The notes: generated by a model from the letters alone, not told the origin. DNA of 64,000 nucleotides from Bin94 sp965215535 (GCA_965215535.1 OZ244063.1:1798001-1862000); one strand, 5' to 3'. Positions 52,188-61,170 are shown, counted from the first letter of the stretch. Numbers and translations: made by a program.

Positions 52188-52584
52188 TTGGATCTGAGCG
52201 ACGGGAGCATTCGCGATGTAAGGGTTCCCGCCTTTCCAAGAACTTTCGGGGATTTGGATATGAGCACTTACTTTGCGGTCGAACAGTCAACGTTGACCCA
52301 GGTCGTCATCGTGCGCTACACGGTTGACAGATAAGGACGGGGCCCTTGAAGCTCGATTCCCACCAGCATTCGTTCTGCACCGCGCCGTCCACAATCCAGC
52401 CTCCCTGCACCCGCTGGCTGCGGTCGCATTCTGAAAGCAGGCTTTCGCTTTGCGGTTTCTCAAGATCAAGGCAGACCATGATTTCGAACCCCTTCCAAAG
52501 CAAAGCGCGACTCTGCACCCAGCCTCCTTGCCCCTGACGCCTTCCTGATATGGAGCTGAATACCGAAGAGATGTCGCCGCCGTA
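52188..52584. other. 397-bp region with no assured gene
   Basis: A 24-codon frame (52260-52334, plus) and a 57-residue minus-strand frame (52306-52479, beginning MVCLDLEKPQ, with GGAAGG about 11 bases before its ATG) are open here. Neither resembles a known family. I regard the minus one as a possible small gene and the plus one as chance. The DUF4159 promoter presumably lies at the right end. Confidence 0.3.
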
Positions 52585-53508
52585 ATGCGTCAACCGAATC
52601 ATGGAGAGGCTGAATTGAAGAGTCGGCAGCAGGTTCGCCCCGACCGCCACCGGATCGGGGCGTCCGGAAGTTGCACACCCCCCGGCCACCCCCTCATTCC
52701 AGTCATCTTCGCCCTTCTTCTGGCTGCGATCCTCTGGCCCGCGGCCACCGCCCACGCCCAATGGGGAGGCCGCACCCGCTGGGCACCCCCGCGTCTGCCC
52801 GGCGACGAGGCCCAGCGCGGCGAGTTCACCTTCTGCCGGCTGCGCTACACTCCGGTTCGCCGCGAGTGGCTCGGCACCGGCTGGGACACCGACTACCCCG
52901 ACGGCGATCGCAATCTCCCGCTGCGTCTGTCGCAGTTGACCCGCGCCGACATTGCGCGCGACGAGCGCGGCGACCCCTTTCACGCCGTTGTCTCGCCCAC
53001 CGAAGACAGCCTCTACGCCTGCCCCTTTCTCTTTGCTTCGGATGTGGGAACCGTGCGCTTCAGCGAGATTGAGGCCGTGCGCCTGCGCGATTATCTTCTC
53101 AAGGGCGGATTCCTCTGGGCCGACGACTTCTGGGGAGACTTCGCCCTGCAGAATTGGGCAATCGAGATGGGGCGCATTTTGCCGCAGTACAAAATTGTCG
53201 AGGTGCCGCCCGATCATGTCCTCTATCACACGCTCTACTCGGTCGCGGGGCTGCCGCAGGTGCCGTCAATCCAGTTCTGGCGGCGCAGTGGGCGCACCGG
53301 AACCTCGGAGCGCGGATCGGAGAGTGCGCGTCCCGCACTGCATGGAATTGCGGACGAATCGGGACGCCTGATGGTCATCATGACCCACAACACCGACATC
53401 GCCGATGGCTGGGAGCGCGAGGGCGAAGACGACGAATTCTTTTATAAATTTTCACCGGATGCCTATGCGGTGGGAATCAATGTGATCCTGTACATGCTGA
53501 CTCACTGA
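52585..53508 (+). CDS. DUF4159 secreted protein
   Basis: 307 residues. A hydrophobic stretch (VIFALLLAAILWPAATAHAQ, about residues 39-58) is a late signal peptide. The mature part is the DUF4159 domain, related to the glutamine-amidotransferase-like fold: FTFCRLRYTPVRREW, PFLFASDVGTVRFSEIEAVR, LRDYLLKGGFLWADDFWGD and HGIADESGRLMVIMTHNTDI. It is frequent in phyla with large surface systems; function unknown. A true start within the first 35 codons is possible, since they are unlike a signal. It lies 30 bp before the DUF1326 gene and is probably in the same operon. Confidence 0.82.
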   Translation: MRQPNHGEAELKSRQQVRPDRHRIGASGSCTPPGHPLIPVIFALLLAAILWPAATAHAQWGGRTRWAPPRLPGDEAQRGEFTFCRLRYTPVRREWLGTGWDTDYPDGDRNLPLRLSQLTRADIARDERGDPFHAVVSPTEDSLYACPFLFASDVGTVRFSEIEAVRLRDYLLKGGFLWADDFWGDFALQNWAIEMGRILPQYKIVEVPPDHVLYHTLYSVAGLPQVPSIQFWRRSGRTGTSERGSESARPALHGIADESGRLMVIMTHNTDIADGWEREGEDDEFFYKFSPDAYAVGINVILYMLTH

Positions 53509-53538
53509 AGCCGACCCACTGGCAAGGAGAAGACAACC

Positions 53539-54144
53539 ATGGCGAAGGGATGGTGGGCCGAGGGACTGCTCTTCGAGAACTGCAACTGCACGGCGGTGTG
53601 CCCGGGGCATATTCACTTCAGCCAGAGGTGTAGCCGCGAACGCTGCCGCGGCTACTGGGCCATTCGCTTCGATGGCGGCCGGGTGAATGAGGTCGATCTT
53701 GCCGGGATGGCGGCCGTGATTCTCTACGAAACCCCGCCAGTGATGGTCGAGGGAGGCTGGAAGCAGGCAATTGTGATTTCGGACCGGGCTACGGCAGCCC
53801 AGCAGGAGGCAATCGAGGAGATTTTGACGGGGAAGCGGGGCGGCCCGTGGGAAGTTCTGGCGCGCTTTGTGGACGATGCCCGCCCAACCCGGACCGCGCC
53901 GGTGCGAATCGAGGAAAGCCGGGACGCGCACAGGGTGCGGGTGACCGGTGTTCTGCGTGGCGTGGTCGATGCAATTCGCGGCCGCAATCGCGCCGAGCCG
54001 GTTCAGTTTGTCAATATCTACAACCAGATTCACAACTCCACGCAGGTCATTGCGCGCGGCTCCACCGAGTGCGACGACGGCGAATTCGTCTTCACCACCG
54101 AGGGCACGCATGGGCTCTGGTCGCGCTTTCGCTGGGCGAATTGA
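53539..54144 (+). CDS. DUF1326 protein with Cys/His cluster
   Basis: 201 residues. The N-terminal block FENCNCTAVCPGHIHFSQRC at residues 12-31 is the DUF1326 hallmark (Cys15, 17, 21, 31, with Cys36 close behind), probably a metal site. The later VNEVDLAGMAAVILYETPPV is also family-typical. DUF1326 genes are regularly next to DUF2182 genes, as here (54299). The role is unknown; handling of a metal ion near the membrane is a reasonable guess. A GGAG site lies 10-13 bases before the ATG. Confidence 0.85.
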   Translation: MAKGWWAEGLLFENCNCTAVCPGHIHFSQRCSRERCRGYWAIRFDGGRVNEVDLAGMAAVILYETPPVMVEGGWKQAIVISDRATAAQQEAIEEILTGKRGGPWEVLARFVDDARPTRTAPVRIEESRDAHRVRVTGVLRGVVDAIRGRNRAEPVQFVNIYNQIHNSTQVIARGSTECDDGEFVFTTEGTHGLWSRFRWAN

Positions 54145-54170
54145 ATCGAAGGATAAGGAGAGCGCCGAAG

Positions 54171-54302
54171 ATGAATCGTGTGATACGGGCTGGCCGACAC
54201 GACCGCAATGTTGTGATCCATGATATCCTCGGCGCGCGGAATCCCTTGCGCTACGCGGCCCATGGCGAATGTGACCAAGGCGCGGCGGGAGCTGTGCGGT
54301 GA
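54171..54302 (+). CDS. 43-residue ORF coupled to DUF2182
   Basis: A short frame with AAGGAG about 12 bases before its ATG; its stop overlaps the DUF2182 GTG (GTGA at 54299). The product is basic (RAGRHDRNVVIHDIL in the middle, one cysteine) with no signal or membrane segment. It may be a real small protein, or a leader peptide that couples translation of the next gene. Too short to judge by homology. Confidence 0.4.
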   Translation: MNRVIRAGRHDRNVVIHDILGARNPLRYAAHGECDQGAAGAVR

Positions 54303-54940
54303 GTCTGTCGGGACTCTTCGGCATGTGGCTGGCCATGACCGCCCTCATGATGGCCCCCGTCGTCTATCCCTGGCTGCGGGCGCTGCAACGAATTGCACAC
54401 GCATCGCCCGGATTCCCTTCCCCCTCCGCTTCACCTTCGCCGGCCCCCTCTTCCCTCTCCCCCACACTCCCCTTCCTGTTCGGCTACGCAGTCATCTGGA
54501 CCGGCTTCAGCGCGGCGGCGGCGCTCCTTCACTTTGCGCTGTTGGCCGCCCGGATTCCCGTTCCCTTCGGTGCGCGCGCATCAATCCTCTCGGCCGGAGC
54601 TCTCGTTCTTGCTGGCGTTTGGCAGTTCACGCCCCTCAAGCAGGCCTGTCTCTCGCACTGTCGCTCGCCCATCGGCTTTCTGCTGACGCACTGGAGCAGC
54701 GGCTTCGTCGGCAGAGTACGCATGGGCGCGGCACATGGAGCGCACTGTCTGGGGTGCTGCTGGGCGCTGATGGCGTTGGCGCTTGTGGTGGGAATGGCCA
54801 ACCCGGCCTGGATGGCGCTCCTCATGGCAATCATGCTCGCCGAAACGGCGCTGCCCTGGGGCGCACGACTGGTCCAACCCCTGGGGGCACTTCTGATTGC
54901 GACCGGCATTACGATGCTGATTGTCGGGTTGTCCACATGA
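54299..54940 (+). CDS. DUF2182 polytopic membrane protein
   Basis: 213 residues, about six transmembrane helices. The opening SGLFGMWLAMTALMMAPVVY contains the diagnostic W-aMt-aMM-P region of DUF2182, described as a predicted metal-binding membrane protein family. Also typical are LVLAGVWQFTPLKQACLSHC and AAHGAHCLGCCWALM, with several cysteines and histidines in membrane-adjacent loops. Paired with DUF1326. Start GTG 54299 overlaps the small ORF; its stop overlaps the lutA ATG, so translation runs on through. Confidence 0.85.
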   Translation: MSLSGLFGMWLAMTALMMAPVVYPWLRALQRIAHASPGFPSPSASPSPAPSSLSPTLPFLFGYAVIWTGFSAAAALLHFALLAARIPVPFGARASILSAGALVLAGVWQFTPLKQACLSHCRSPIGFLLTHWSSGFVGRVRMGAAHGAHCLGCCWALMALALVVGMANPAWMALLMAIMLAETALPWGARLVQPLGALLIATGITMLIVGLST

Positions 54941-55662
54941 ACATTTCCTTCTTCGTCACCTGTCTCATGGATCACTATTTTGCCGTCGCAGCGGCCGATG
55001 CGGTGCGGCTCCTCCGGTATCTGGGGTGCAGAGTCCAGTTCCCCGAGGCGCAGAGCTGCTGCGGACAGCCTGCCTGGAATGCCGGACACAACCCCGAGGC
55101 GCACAGAATGGCAAAGCATACGGCGCAGGTCTTTGCCGACGCCGAAGCAGTTGTGGTTCCGAGTGGATCCTGTGCGGCGATGTTGAAAAAGTTCTATCCG
55201 AAACTGGCTCCCGACGACGCCGCATGCACAAATCTCGCCGCGCGCACATGGGAACTATCACAATTTATTGTGCATAAACTGGGTGTTATCGAGCTGGGCT
55301 GCGGCCTTGCGGGAAGTCGCGTCGCAATCCACCAGGGCTGTCACGCACTGCGCGAGCTGCGGCTCGAATCCGAGGGCGAGCGCCTGCTCCGTGGGGCCGG
55401 CGCCGAAGTGGTGCCCTGGGAGGCGCAAGAGGAGTGCTGCGGCTTCGGCGGCCTCTTTGCAGTCAAAATGGGAGCGGTCTCGGCGGCCATGGCCGACCGC
55501 AAGCTCGACACCCTGCCCGCAGTCGATCAGATTGTTTCGGGCGATGGCGGCTGCCTTCTGCATCTGGATGGCCGGGCCCGAATGCGACAAACCCCTCTCC
55601 GCTTCGTTCACCTGGCAAGCGCACTCTGGGAAGGGGTCGCGGGAACTCCCGCCGATGGGTGA
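54937..55662 (+). CDS. lutA: LutA/LldE-type (Fe-S) subunit of lactate oxidation
   Basis: 241 residues, the standard length. Two CCG domains, each an Fe-S or heterodisulfide-type site: CCGQPAWNAGH (about residues 39-49) and CCGFGGLFAVK (about 168-178). LutA with LutB and LutC forms the cytoplasmic L-lactate oxidising complex that feeds electrons to the respiratory chain. The ATG overlaps the DUF2182 stop. The gap to lutB is 117 bp and contains a 12-base C tract. Confidence 0.92.
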   Translation: MNISFFVTCLMDHYFAVAAADAVRLLRYLGCRVQFPEAQSCCGQPAWNAGHNPEAHRMAKHTAQVFADAEAVVVPSGSCAAMLKKFYPKLAPDDAACTNLAARTWELSQFIVHKLGVIELGCGLAGSRVAIHQGCHALRELRLESEGERLLRGAGAEVVPWEAQEECCGFGGLFAVKMGAVSAAMADRKLDTLPAVDQIVSGDGGCLLHLDGRARMRQTPLRFVHLASALWEGVAGTPADG

Positions 55663-55728
55663 TCCGTGCACACGCGGCGTTCCGCGACACGCACGTTCCG
55701 GCACTGCCTGCGGTTCGGCACAGATGCA

Positions 55729-55740
55729 CCCCCCCCCCCC
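55729..55740 (+). repeat. C12 homopolymer between lutA and lutB
   Basis: Twelve consecutive C, 39 bp before the lutB ATG. It is not in a coding frame. Slippage here could alter leader structure or spacing, or it may just be a fragile assembly spot. Confidence 0.6.
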
Positions 55741-55779
55741 GCCAGCGCCACCTGGCCCCGATGCGACAACAGGAGCTGA

Positions 55780-57180
55780 ATGAATCCCATGCGAATCGAG
55801 ATCGGCAGCTACGATGAGCGCGCGCGACAGATTATCCGCCAGAACCCCGAACTTCGCGAAGCGGTCACCGGCGCCACCCTCGAATTCGACGCCAAACGGC
55901 GCCAAAGCTACGCCGAGATCGATTCCGAAGCCTGGCGCAGATGGGCCGAGGGCGTAAAGAATCATGCCCTTTCCCATCTGGAGCGCTACCTGACCGAAGC
56001 CGAAGCGCGCCTGACCGATGCAGGCGCCACGGTTCACTGGGCAACCGATGCCGCAGAGGCGCAACACATTGTGACAGAGCTGGCCGCCCATAAAAATGTA
56101 AGGCGCGTAGTGAAGGGCAAGAGCATGACCACCGAGGAGATCGATCTCAATCCGGCGCTAGAGGAGGCCGGGATCGAGGTCTTCGAGACCGATCTGGGCG
56201 AATATATTCTGCAACTGCTCAACGAACCCCCCAGTCACATTGTCGGTCCCGCAATTCACCGCACCCTGGAGCAGGTCCGCGAACTCTTTGCCGACCGCCT
56301 CGACACACACCCCGGCAGCGACCCCGACACTCTGGCCCGCGCCGCCCGCACGGTGTTGCGCAACGCCTTTCTCACTGCCGACATGGGAATCACCGGCGGC
56401 AACTTTCTGGTTGCTGAAACCGGCACCCTCGCCCTGATCGAAAACGAAGGCAATATTCGCCTTTCGACCTCGCTGCCCCGCATTCATGTTGCGATTGTCG
56501 GGATCGAAAAGCTGCTGCCCCGCCTCTCCGATCTGGCCGGATTTCTTCAACTTGCAGCGCGCGCCGCGACCGGCCAACCCATCGGCTGCTTCGTATCGCT
56601 CATTCAGGGACCGGCCGCGCACCCCCACGACGATGGCCCCGAGGAGCTGCATGTCATTCTGCTCGACAATGGCCGCACCCGGCTTCTTGCACAGGACGAG
56701 GGATGGGAAGCCTTGCGTTGTGTTCGCTGTGGCGCTTGCCTCAATGCATGTCCCGTCTATCGTCAGACCGGCGGCCACGCCTATGGCTGGGTCTATTCGG
56801 GACCGATCGGTTCGGTGCTCGATCCCGGCCTGCTGGGGTTGTCCGAGGCAATGCCGCTACCCTTTGCATCATCGCTCTGCGGGGCCTGTTTCGATGCCTG
56901 TCCGGTGCGCATTCCAATCCCCGATCTCCTGCTGAAGTGGAGACGCGATGCACAAAGAGAGGGGTTGACCCCCTGGCGGGAGCGTGCGGCGCTCAAGGTG
57001 CTGGCAGAGGTGGCAACGCGCCCCGGGCTCTACCTGATGGCCGCCGGAATCGGGACGCGCCTGGGTGGAAGCGCAGTGGGGCGGGCCCTGCCCATGCTGA
57101 GCGATTGGGCCAAGGAGCGTGCATTGCCCAGGCCAAGCGCGCGGACATTTCGTGATCTCTGGCAGAGGGGAATTGAATGA
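55780..57180 (+). CDS. lutB: LutB/LldF-type iron-sulfur subunit of lactate oxidation
   Basis: 466 residues, standard length. The LUD domain covers about 70-300 (VKGKSMTTEEIDLNPALEEA, ITGGNFLVAETGTLALIENE). Two 4Fe-4S binding clusters follow: CVRCGACLNACPVYRQTGGH (about 310-330) and CGACFDACPVRIPIP (about 368-382). The C-terminal part is the usual LutB tail. AGGAG lies six bases before the ATG. Its stop overlaps lutC. It would transfer electrons within the LutABC complex. Confidence 0.93.
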   Translation: MNPMRIEIGSYDERARQIIRQNPELREAVTGATLEFDAKRRQSYAEIDSEAWRRWAEGVKNHALSHLERYLTEAEARLTDAGATVHWATDAAEAQHIVTELAAHKNVRRVVKGKSMTTEEIDLNPALEEAGIEVFETDLGEYILQLLNEPPSHIVGPAIHRTLEQVRELFADRLDTHPGSDPDTLARAARTVLRNAFLTADMGITGGNFLVAETGTLALIENEGNIRLSTSLPRIHVAIVGIEKLLPRLSDLAGFLQLAARAATGQPIGCFVSLIQGPAAHPHDDGPEELHVILLDNGRTRLLAQDEGWEALRCVRCGACLNACPVYRQTGGHAYGWVYSGPIGSVLDPGLLGLSEAMPLPFASSLCGACFDACPVRIPIPDLLLKWRRDAQREGLTPWRERAALKVLAEVATRPGLYLMAAGIGTRLGGSAVGRALPMLSDWAKERALPRPSARTFRDLWQRGIE

Positions 57181-57845
57181 GGCCAGCGAAGACGAACAAC
57201 CCGAGCCGCAACGCGCGCAGCCGGATTCTGGAGCGGGTGGCCGCGGCAACCGCAGGACGCGCACAGACCCCGCATCCAGGCGCACTGAAACCCGAAAACA
57301 GGTCGCACAAGAGAGATTCGACCGCACAAACCGGAAGCACACCGAATTCGGATCCGGTAGACGCCTTCGCCGACCGCTTCCAGCGCAGTGGAGGCGAGGT
57401 GGTGATGGCCGACGCGGGGTGGGGGGGCGCGGAGCTGAAGGGGTGGCTGCACACACATGCCCCCGAGGTCGCCACAATCGCGATTGCGCCCGATCTGCCG
57501 GCGTCGCTGCGCCCGGATCTGCCCGTGGTGGCGGCCCGCGAAGCCGGGGCCGGGGTCTCGGTGGGGTCGGGAGCGGTGGCCGAAACGGGCAGCCTGATCC
57601 TGCGCTCGACCGGAAGCCGGGCGGTTCAGCTTCTGCCGCCCCTCCATATCATCTGGATTCGCGCCGAGCACATTGTCTTTCGCCTCGAAGAGGCCTTCGC
57701 CAACCTGACCGACAATCTACCCGCCGCAATCGGCCTTCATTCGGGTCCCAGCAAGTCGGCAGACATCGGTCGCACCGTTGTCACGGGGGTCCACGGCCCA
57801 GGGCGTTCGGTGGCAATTGTTGTGAGGAGGCCGCCGGGCCGGTAG
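57177..57845 (+). CDS. lutC: LutC/LldG-type LUD-domain subunit
   Basis: 222 residues. LUD domain at about 60-220: VSVGSGAVAETGSLILRS, RAVQLLPPLHIIWIRAEHIV and the ending GLHSGPSKSADIGRTVVTGV with HGPGR. Residues 1-60 are disordered and basic, as often in LutC. The ATG overlaps the lutB stop. Third gene of lutABC. The inverted repeat at its end may form the terminator. Confidence 0.92.
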   Translation: MRPAKTNNPSRNARSRILERVAAATAGRAQTPHPGALKPENRSHKRDSTAQTGSTPNSDPVDAFADRFQRSGGEVVMADAGWGGAELKGWLHTHAPEVATIAIAPDLPASLRPDLPVVAAREAGAGVSVGSGAVAETGSLILRSTGSRAVQLLPPLHIIWIRAEHIVFRLEEAFANLTDNLPAAIGLHSGPSKSADIGRTVVTGVHGPGRSVAIVVRRPPGR

Positions 57846-57896
57846 GCAGTCTTTTTCCCGCAAGACCCGCCGCGCCTGGCTCTCCCCCTGCCTACC
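57841..57896. terminator. Inverted repeat over convergent stops
   Basis: GGTAGGCAG (57841-57849) is perfectly complementary to CTGCCTACC (57888-57896). The 38-base loop contains TTTTT and a run of C. The repeat covers the stop codons of lutC (plus) and the FKBP gene (minus). Function as a shared terminator is plausible but the loop is long. Confidence 0.35.
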
Positions 57897-58308
57897 CGCC
57901 CACAATCTCCAGAAGTTCAATCTCGAAGGTCAGAGCCGAATTCGGCGGAATCACCGTCCCGAAACCCGCCTCGCCATAGGCCAGCGCCGACGGAATCACA
58001 ACCCGGTAGTGGCTGCCCACAGACATCAACATCAGCGCCTCGCTGAAGCCGGCGATCATGCCATTGACCGAAAAGGTGGCCGGCGCCCCACGATCATACG
58101 ACGAATCGAATTGGGTGCCATCGGCAAGGGTGCCGCGGTAGTGAACCCGAACCCGATCGGATTCGGCAGGCCGGGCTCCATCGCCCTCGCGCAATACCTC
58201 AATCTCCAGGCCGCTCTCGGTAGTAAAGGAGCCGGAATCCGAGCAGGCAGTCATGAACATCGCCGCCAGAAAGAGGGTGAACAACGCAGGAATTCGGATA
58301 GCGCGCAC
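57892..58308 (-). CDS. FKBP-type peptidyl-prolyl isomerase lipoprotein
   Basis: 138 residues. Signal LAAMFMTAC (Cys 22). The FKBP domain at about 45-138 is complete: VRVHYRGTLADGTQFDSSYD, GAPATFSVNGMIAGFSEAL (V-G-I-G; usual W replaced) and VVIPSALAYGEAGFGTVIPPNSALTFEIELLE. It should isomerise prolines in periplasmic proteins from a membrane anchor. Stands alone, convergent with lutC. Confidence 0.92.
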   Translation of the reverse strand: MRAIRIPALFTLFLAAMFMTACSDSGSFTTESGLEIEVLREGDGARPAESDRVRVHYRGTLADGTQFDSSYDRGAPATFSVNGMIAGFSEALMLMSVGSHYRVVIPSALAYGEAGFGTVIPPNSALTFEIELLEIVGG

Positions 58309-58844
58309 AGCAAATTCTCCTCGTGAGGTTTGTACAATGTGGTTCCCCCGGTTCAGGAGGGCCCGCGCATTCCCCCGGGGTCAGCCTCCCGGTCAGGGGA
58401 AGCGCCTGTGGGGTGGGGGAAGAAGCCTTGCCCTCGTCTCCAAATATACATCCAATGCCACACGGAGACCACCCGGGGAGCGCACACTGGCAGCCCAGGG
58501 GCTGCTGCATGACGCGCTCAAAGGGCCGTTTCCGGCAATGCGACCGGCGCAGGGGGCGGTGCGTGGCCCGGATGACCGCCGGACCATGGCAGTCCATCAC
58601 GCAACTGCATTCTGCGATCCTGGGCAGGGGCCGGAGCAGAGAGGCGAGCCTGAATTCCGCGCAGATCCACCGATCCGGAATTATTGGCGATTGGTTGGCG
58701 CGCGCGCAACGCTGACTCCGCGCAGAGCCTGTGCGTGACGCTGTGGGGTGGTCCTACTGCGGGCATTTACTTGACAAGAAAGGTAAAATTTGTTATTGAT
58801 TATATATGTGTTGGCCCAGGCCTTCCCCTGACCAGGACTATCGC
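58309..58844 (+). promoter_or_regulatory. Divergent 536-bp spacer with a promoter-like element
   Basis: No gene is visible. Near the right end, TTGACA at 58771-58776 is a perfect -35 box. The following 30 bases are very AT-rich (AAGGTAAAATTTG, TATTGATTATATAT); a -10 could be TATTGA at 58794-58799 (17-base spacing) or the TATAT at about 58800. It would drive the beta-propeller gene at 58845. The promoter of the FKBP gene on the other strand should lie in the left part. Confidence 0.45.
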
Positions 58845-60087
58845 ATGTTCATGTTCAAATCTCGCTCCATGCGCGGTCACGCCCTCGCAGGCCCGAGTTC
58901 CTGGAACACAGGGTTATTAGGGCTTGCGCTCATTGCACTCGTCGGCTGCGACGCGCGCCCCCGAGGCAGAAGACCCTGGCCGATTCAACCAGGCCACCGA
59001 AGAGGTTACGGTTCCCTCGCTGGCGGTGAGCGAAACGCCGATCCTCCGGATCGGCATGGCCGACGGGCCCGATCCCTATCTCTTCAGCCGCGTGGAGGGT
59101 GCAGCGCGGCTGCCAGATGGTCGCATTGTCGTGGCTGTCCAGGGAATGCACGAAATTCGCGCCTTCAGTCAACGCGGCGAGCATCTGTGGAGCGCGGGTC
59201 GTCGGGGGCAGGGTCCGGGCGAGTTCCGCAGCGTGCAGCTTCCGGGTCAATGCACGCGCCAGGGGACAATTGTTGCCTACGATGCCCGCAATGACATGGC
59301 CACGGTCTTCAATGAAGAGGGCACGGTCATGGCAACCTACGGCATCGCGGTTCATCCCTTCGGGTACGCAATTTCCTGCGCGCCTGGCGGGCGTCTGGTT
59401 TTCTCCGATTTCGGCGATGCGCATCGGCCCGGCGGCGCGACCTTTCGTTGGCGCAGCTCGCTGGCCTTTGCCGATCCGCCCTACGCCGCTGTCGAGGTTT
59501 TTCGCCGCGACTTTGCAGGCCCGGAGCGCTTTCAATTTTTGGAAGATGGAACGCCCACCCTCAGCGGCCCCCGGCCGTGGGGTCGCGATCTTCACTTTGC
59601 GGCAACCGATGAAGGAGTTTGGGCTGGAACCGCCGACGAGTACGAGATCGAGTTCGTCGCTTGGACCGGTGCCACAACGCGCAGAATCCGCTGGGCCGGA
59701 CCCGCCCTGGAGGTCACGCGCGAGGATCGCGACCGCTACCGGGCCTCGTTGCAGTCGCGGTACCGGCTGACCGGGGCCGAAGACTGGCGCGCCCATGCGG
59801 CCGGGCGGTGGGACGAGGAAGAACCGCTGCTGCCATCCGTCTTTCCCACGATCGCGCGTATTCTCGTTCCGCGCGGCGGTGGCGTCTGGGTTGAGCACTA
59901 CCGCAGGCCGGGCGCCGGGCGCGAATGGCTGATCTTTGACGAAGATGGAAGCCGGGTCGGGAATCTTTCTCTGCCGGTGCGCATGCTGGTCACCGACGTC
60001 GGCCCCGACTGGGTGCTCGTCCGTCATACCACCGACGATCTGAATGTGGAGTATATCGAGCTCTACAACATTGTGACAGTGGACTGA
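58845..60087 (+). pseudogene. 6-bladed beta-propeller lipoprotein, frameshifted at a C5 run
   Basis: The first frame from ATG 58845 gives a lipoprotein signal (LGLALIALVGC, then DARP). At the C-run 58958-58962 the frame shifts. The second frame goes on RAPEAEDPGRFNQATEEVTV and is open to 60087. Reading CCCC instead of CCCCC joins both parts (CDARPEAED). The body has repeated blade-like segments (ARLPDGRIVVAVQGMHEIRA, GRRGQGPGEF, IVAYDARNDMATVFNEEG, FDEDGSRVGNLSLPV) as in the lipid-anchored 6-bladed propeller proteins common in Bacteroidota and Gemmatimonadota; the role is unknown. The open 380 residues without further lesions favour an assembly indel. Confidence 0.7.
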
Positions 60088-60090
60088 ACG

Positions 60091-61170
60091 CTATCCCCCG
60101 TCCAGCCGGAAGCGCACAAGAACCGGAAGGTGATCGCTTGTGGTTTCTCTATACTCCGGAATCAGGCTATCCACGCGGTGCACAAGCGCAGATCCCTCTT
60201 CGTACCAGGCCATCGCCTCGTCCGAGGCAAGAATATGATCGATCACATCGCTATATCCCAGAATTGAGGTCGCCCCCGCCATGCTCAACGCGGCGGTGGG
60301 AAAGCTCCACTCAGGGGCCGCATCCACAAAGAGGCGGTAAGGAGTGTCGCGCCCCCTTGTAATCGACACATCCACATCGTCGTTCCAGTCCCCGGGCACC
60401 AGAACCGGCGCGGCCGGCCAGATTGTCTCCAGGTAGTCCTTGAGACCCGCTGCGGCCGTGGCCCGGCGCGTCCACGAAGCGGTGTCGGATCTGGCCTTGG
60501 CATGAAGAACAATCAGCACAACATCCACAACCCGCCCGGCGATTGTAATGCGCGCGGTCACCTCAAGCGGCGGACGGCCCGCAAAGGCATGATCGAGATC
60601 GGCAAGGATCACCCGGGCCTGCAGGGGTTGCACGACTGCGGTCTTGTAGATAAGCCCGACCTTGAGTTCACCTGCATGGTACATCTCGGCGCCCCCGGCC
60701 ACCCCTTCGTCGCTGACCAGAATGCCACCGTAGCCGGGAAGCTGCGCAAGAAGCTGGGTAAAGGCTTCGCTGCGGGTAATTTCCTGAACACCCCAGACGT
60801 CGGCGTCGGTGCCCAGAATGACATCGCGGGCGCGCGCGCGCTGAAGCGCCTCGTCGGCCGGGCCGAGGTTGGCCGCGCCGAAGTGCAGCAGATTCCAGGT
60901 TCCGGCCTCGAGCGCCGCAGCCGTGCCGAAGGCGGGAATTGCGATCGCCGGAATGGGTTCGGGTTCGGGCGGCGGGGGCGAAGGAGGGGGCAGGGTGGGC
61001 GTATCGGAACCGCAGGCCGCCAAAAGATGCAACACAACCGGTAAAGCTCCGAGTTTGCATATGCCGCCGCTGCGCACACGCCACCACCTGTGAACAAAGG
61101 GAACAGCCGGATCCCCGGCGGGTCTTGAACACACATGGATCAGCATGATCCACATTCTGCCATCCGCCAT
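60091..61170 (-). CDS. Endonuclease/exonuclease/phosphatase-family lipoprotein
   Basis: 359 residues. Lipobox VLHLLAAC (Cys 53), then a proline-rich linker (PPPSPPPPEPEPIP). The EEP fold follows: AGTWNLLHFG, DVWGVQEITRSEAF, VLIVLHAK (the H of strand motif), VPGDWNDDVD and SDHLPVLVRF, i.e. the catalytic Asn/Glu/His/Asp-Asn/Asp-His set. It is lipid-anchored; a periplasmic or surface nuclease or phospholipase-like phosphodiesterase. Start 61170 is preferred since AGGAAACGA precedes it; ATG 61197 overlaps the upstream gene stop. Stop lies 3 bp from the convergent propeller gene. Confidence 0.87.
   Translation of the reverse strand: MADGRMWIMLIHVCSRPAGDPAVPFVHRWWRVRSGGICKLGALPVVLHLLAACGSDTPTLPPPSPPPPEPEPIPAIAIPAFGTAAALEAGTWNLLHFGAANLGPADEALQRARARDVILGTDADVWGVQEITRSEAFTQLLAQLPGYGGILVSDEGVAGGAEMYHAGELKVGLIYKTAVVQPLQARVILADLDHAFAGRPPLEVTARITIAGRVVDVVLIVLHAKARSDTASWTRRATAAAGLKDYLETIWPAAPVLVPGDWNDDVDVSITRGRDTPYRLFVDAAPEWSFPTAALSMAGATSILGYSDVIDHILASDEAMAWYEEGSALVHRVDSLIPEYRETTSDHLPVLVRFRLDGG

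Noticed and set aside
52260..52334. 24-codon frame after the permease island
   Set aside because: No good ribosome site, no hydrophobic or conserved pattern; likely chance.
53539..54144. Further selenoproteins among the thiol proteins here (DUF1326, MsrA, DCC, TlpA, bacilliredoxin)
   Set aside because: All redox positions are encoded by ordinary cysteine codons, with no in-frame TGA at their active sites.
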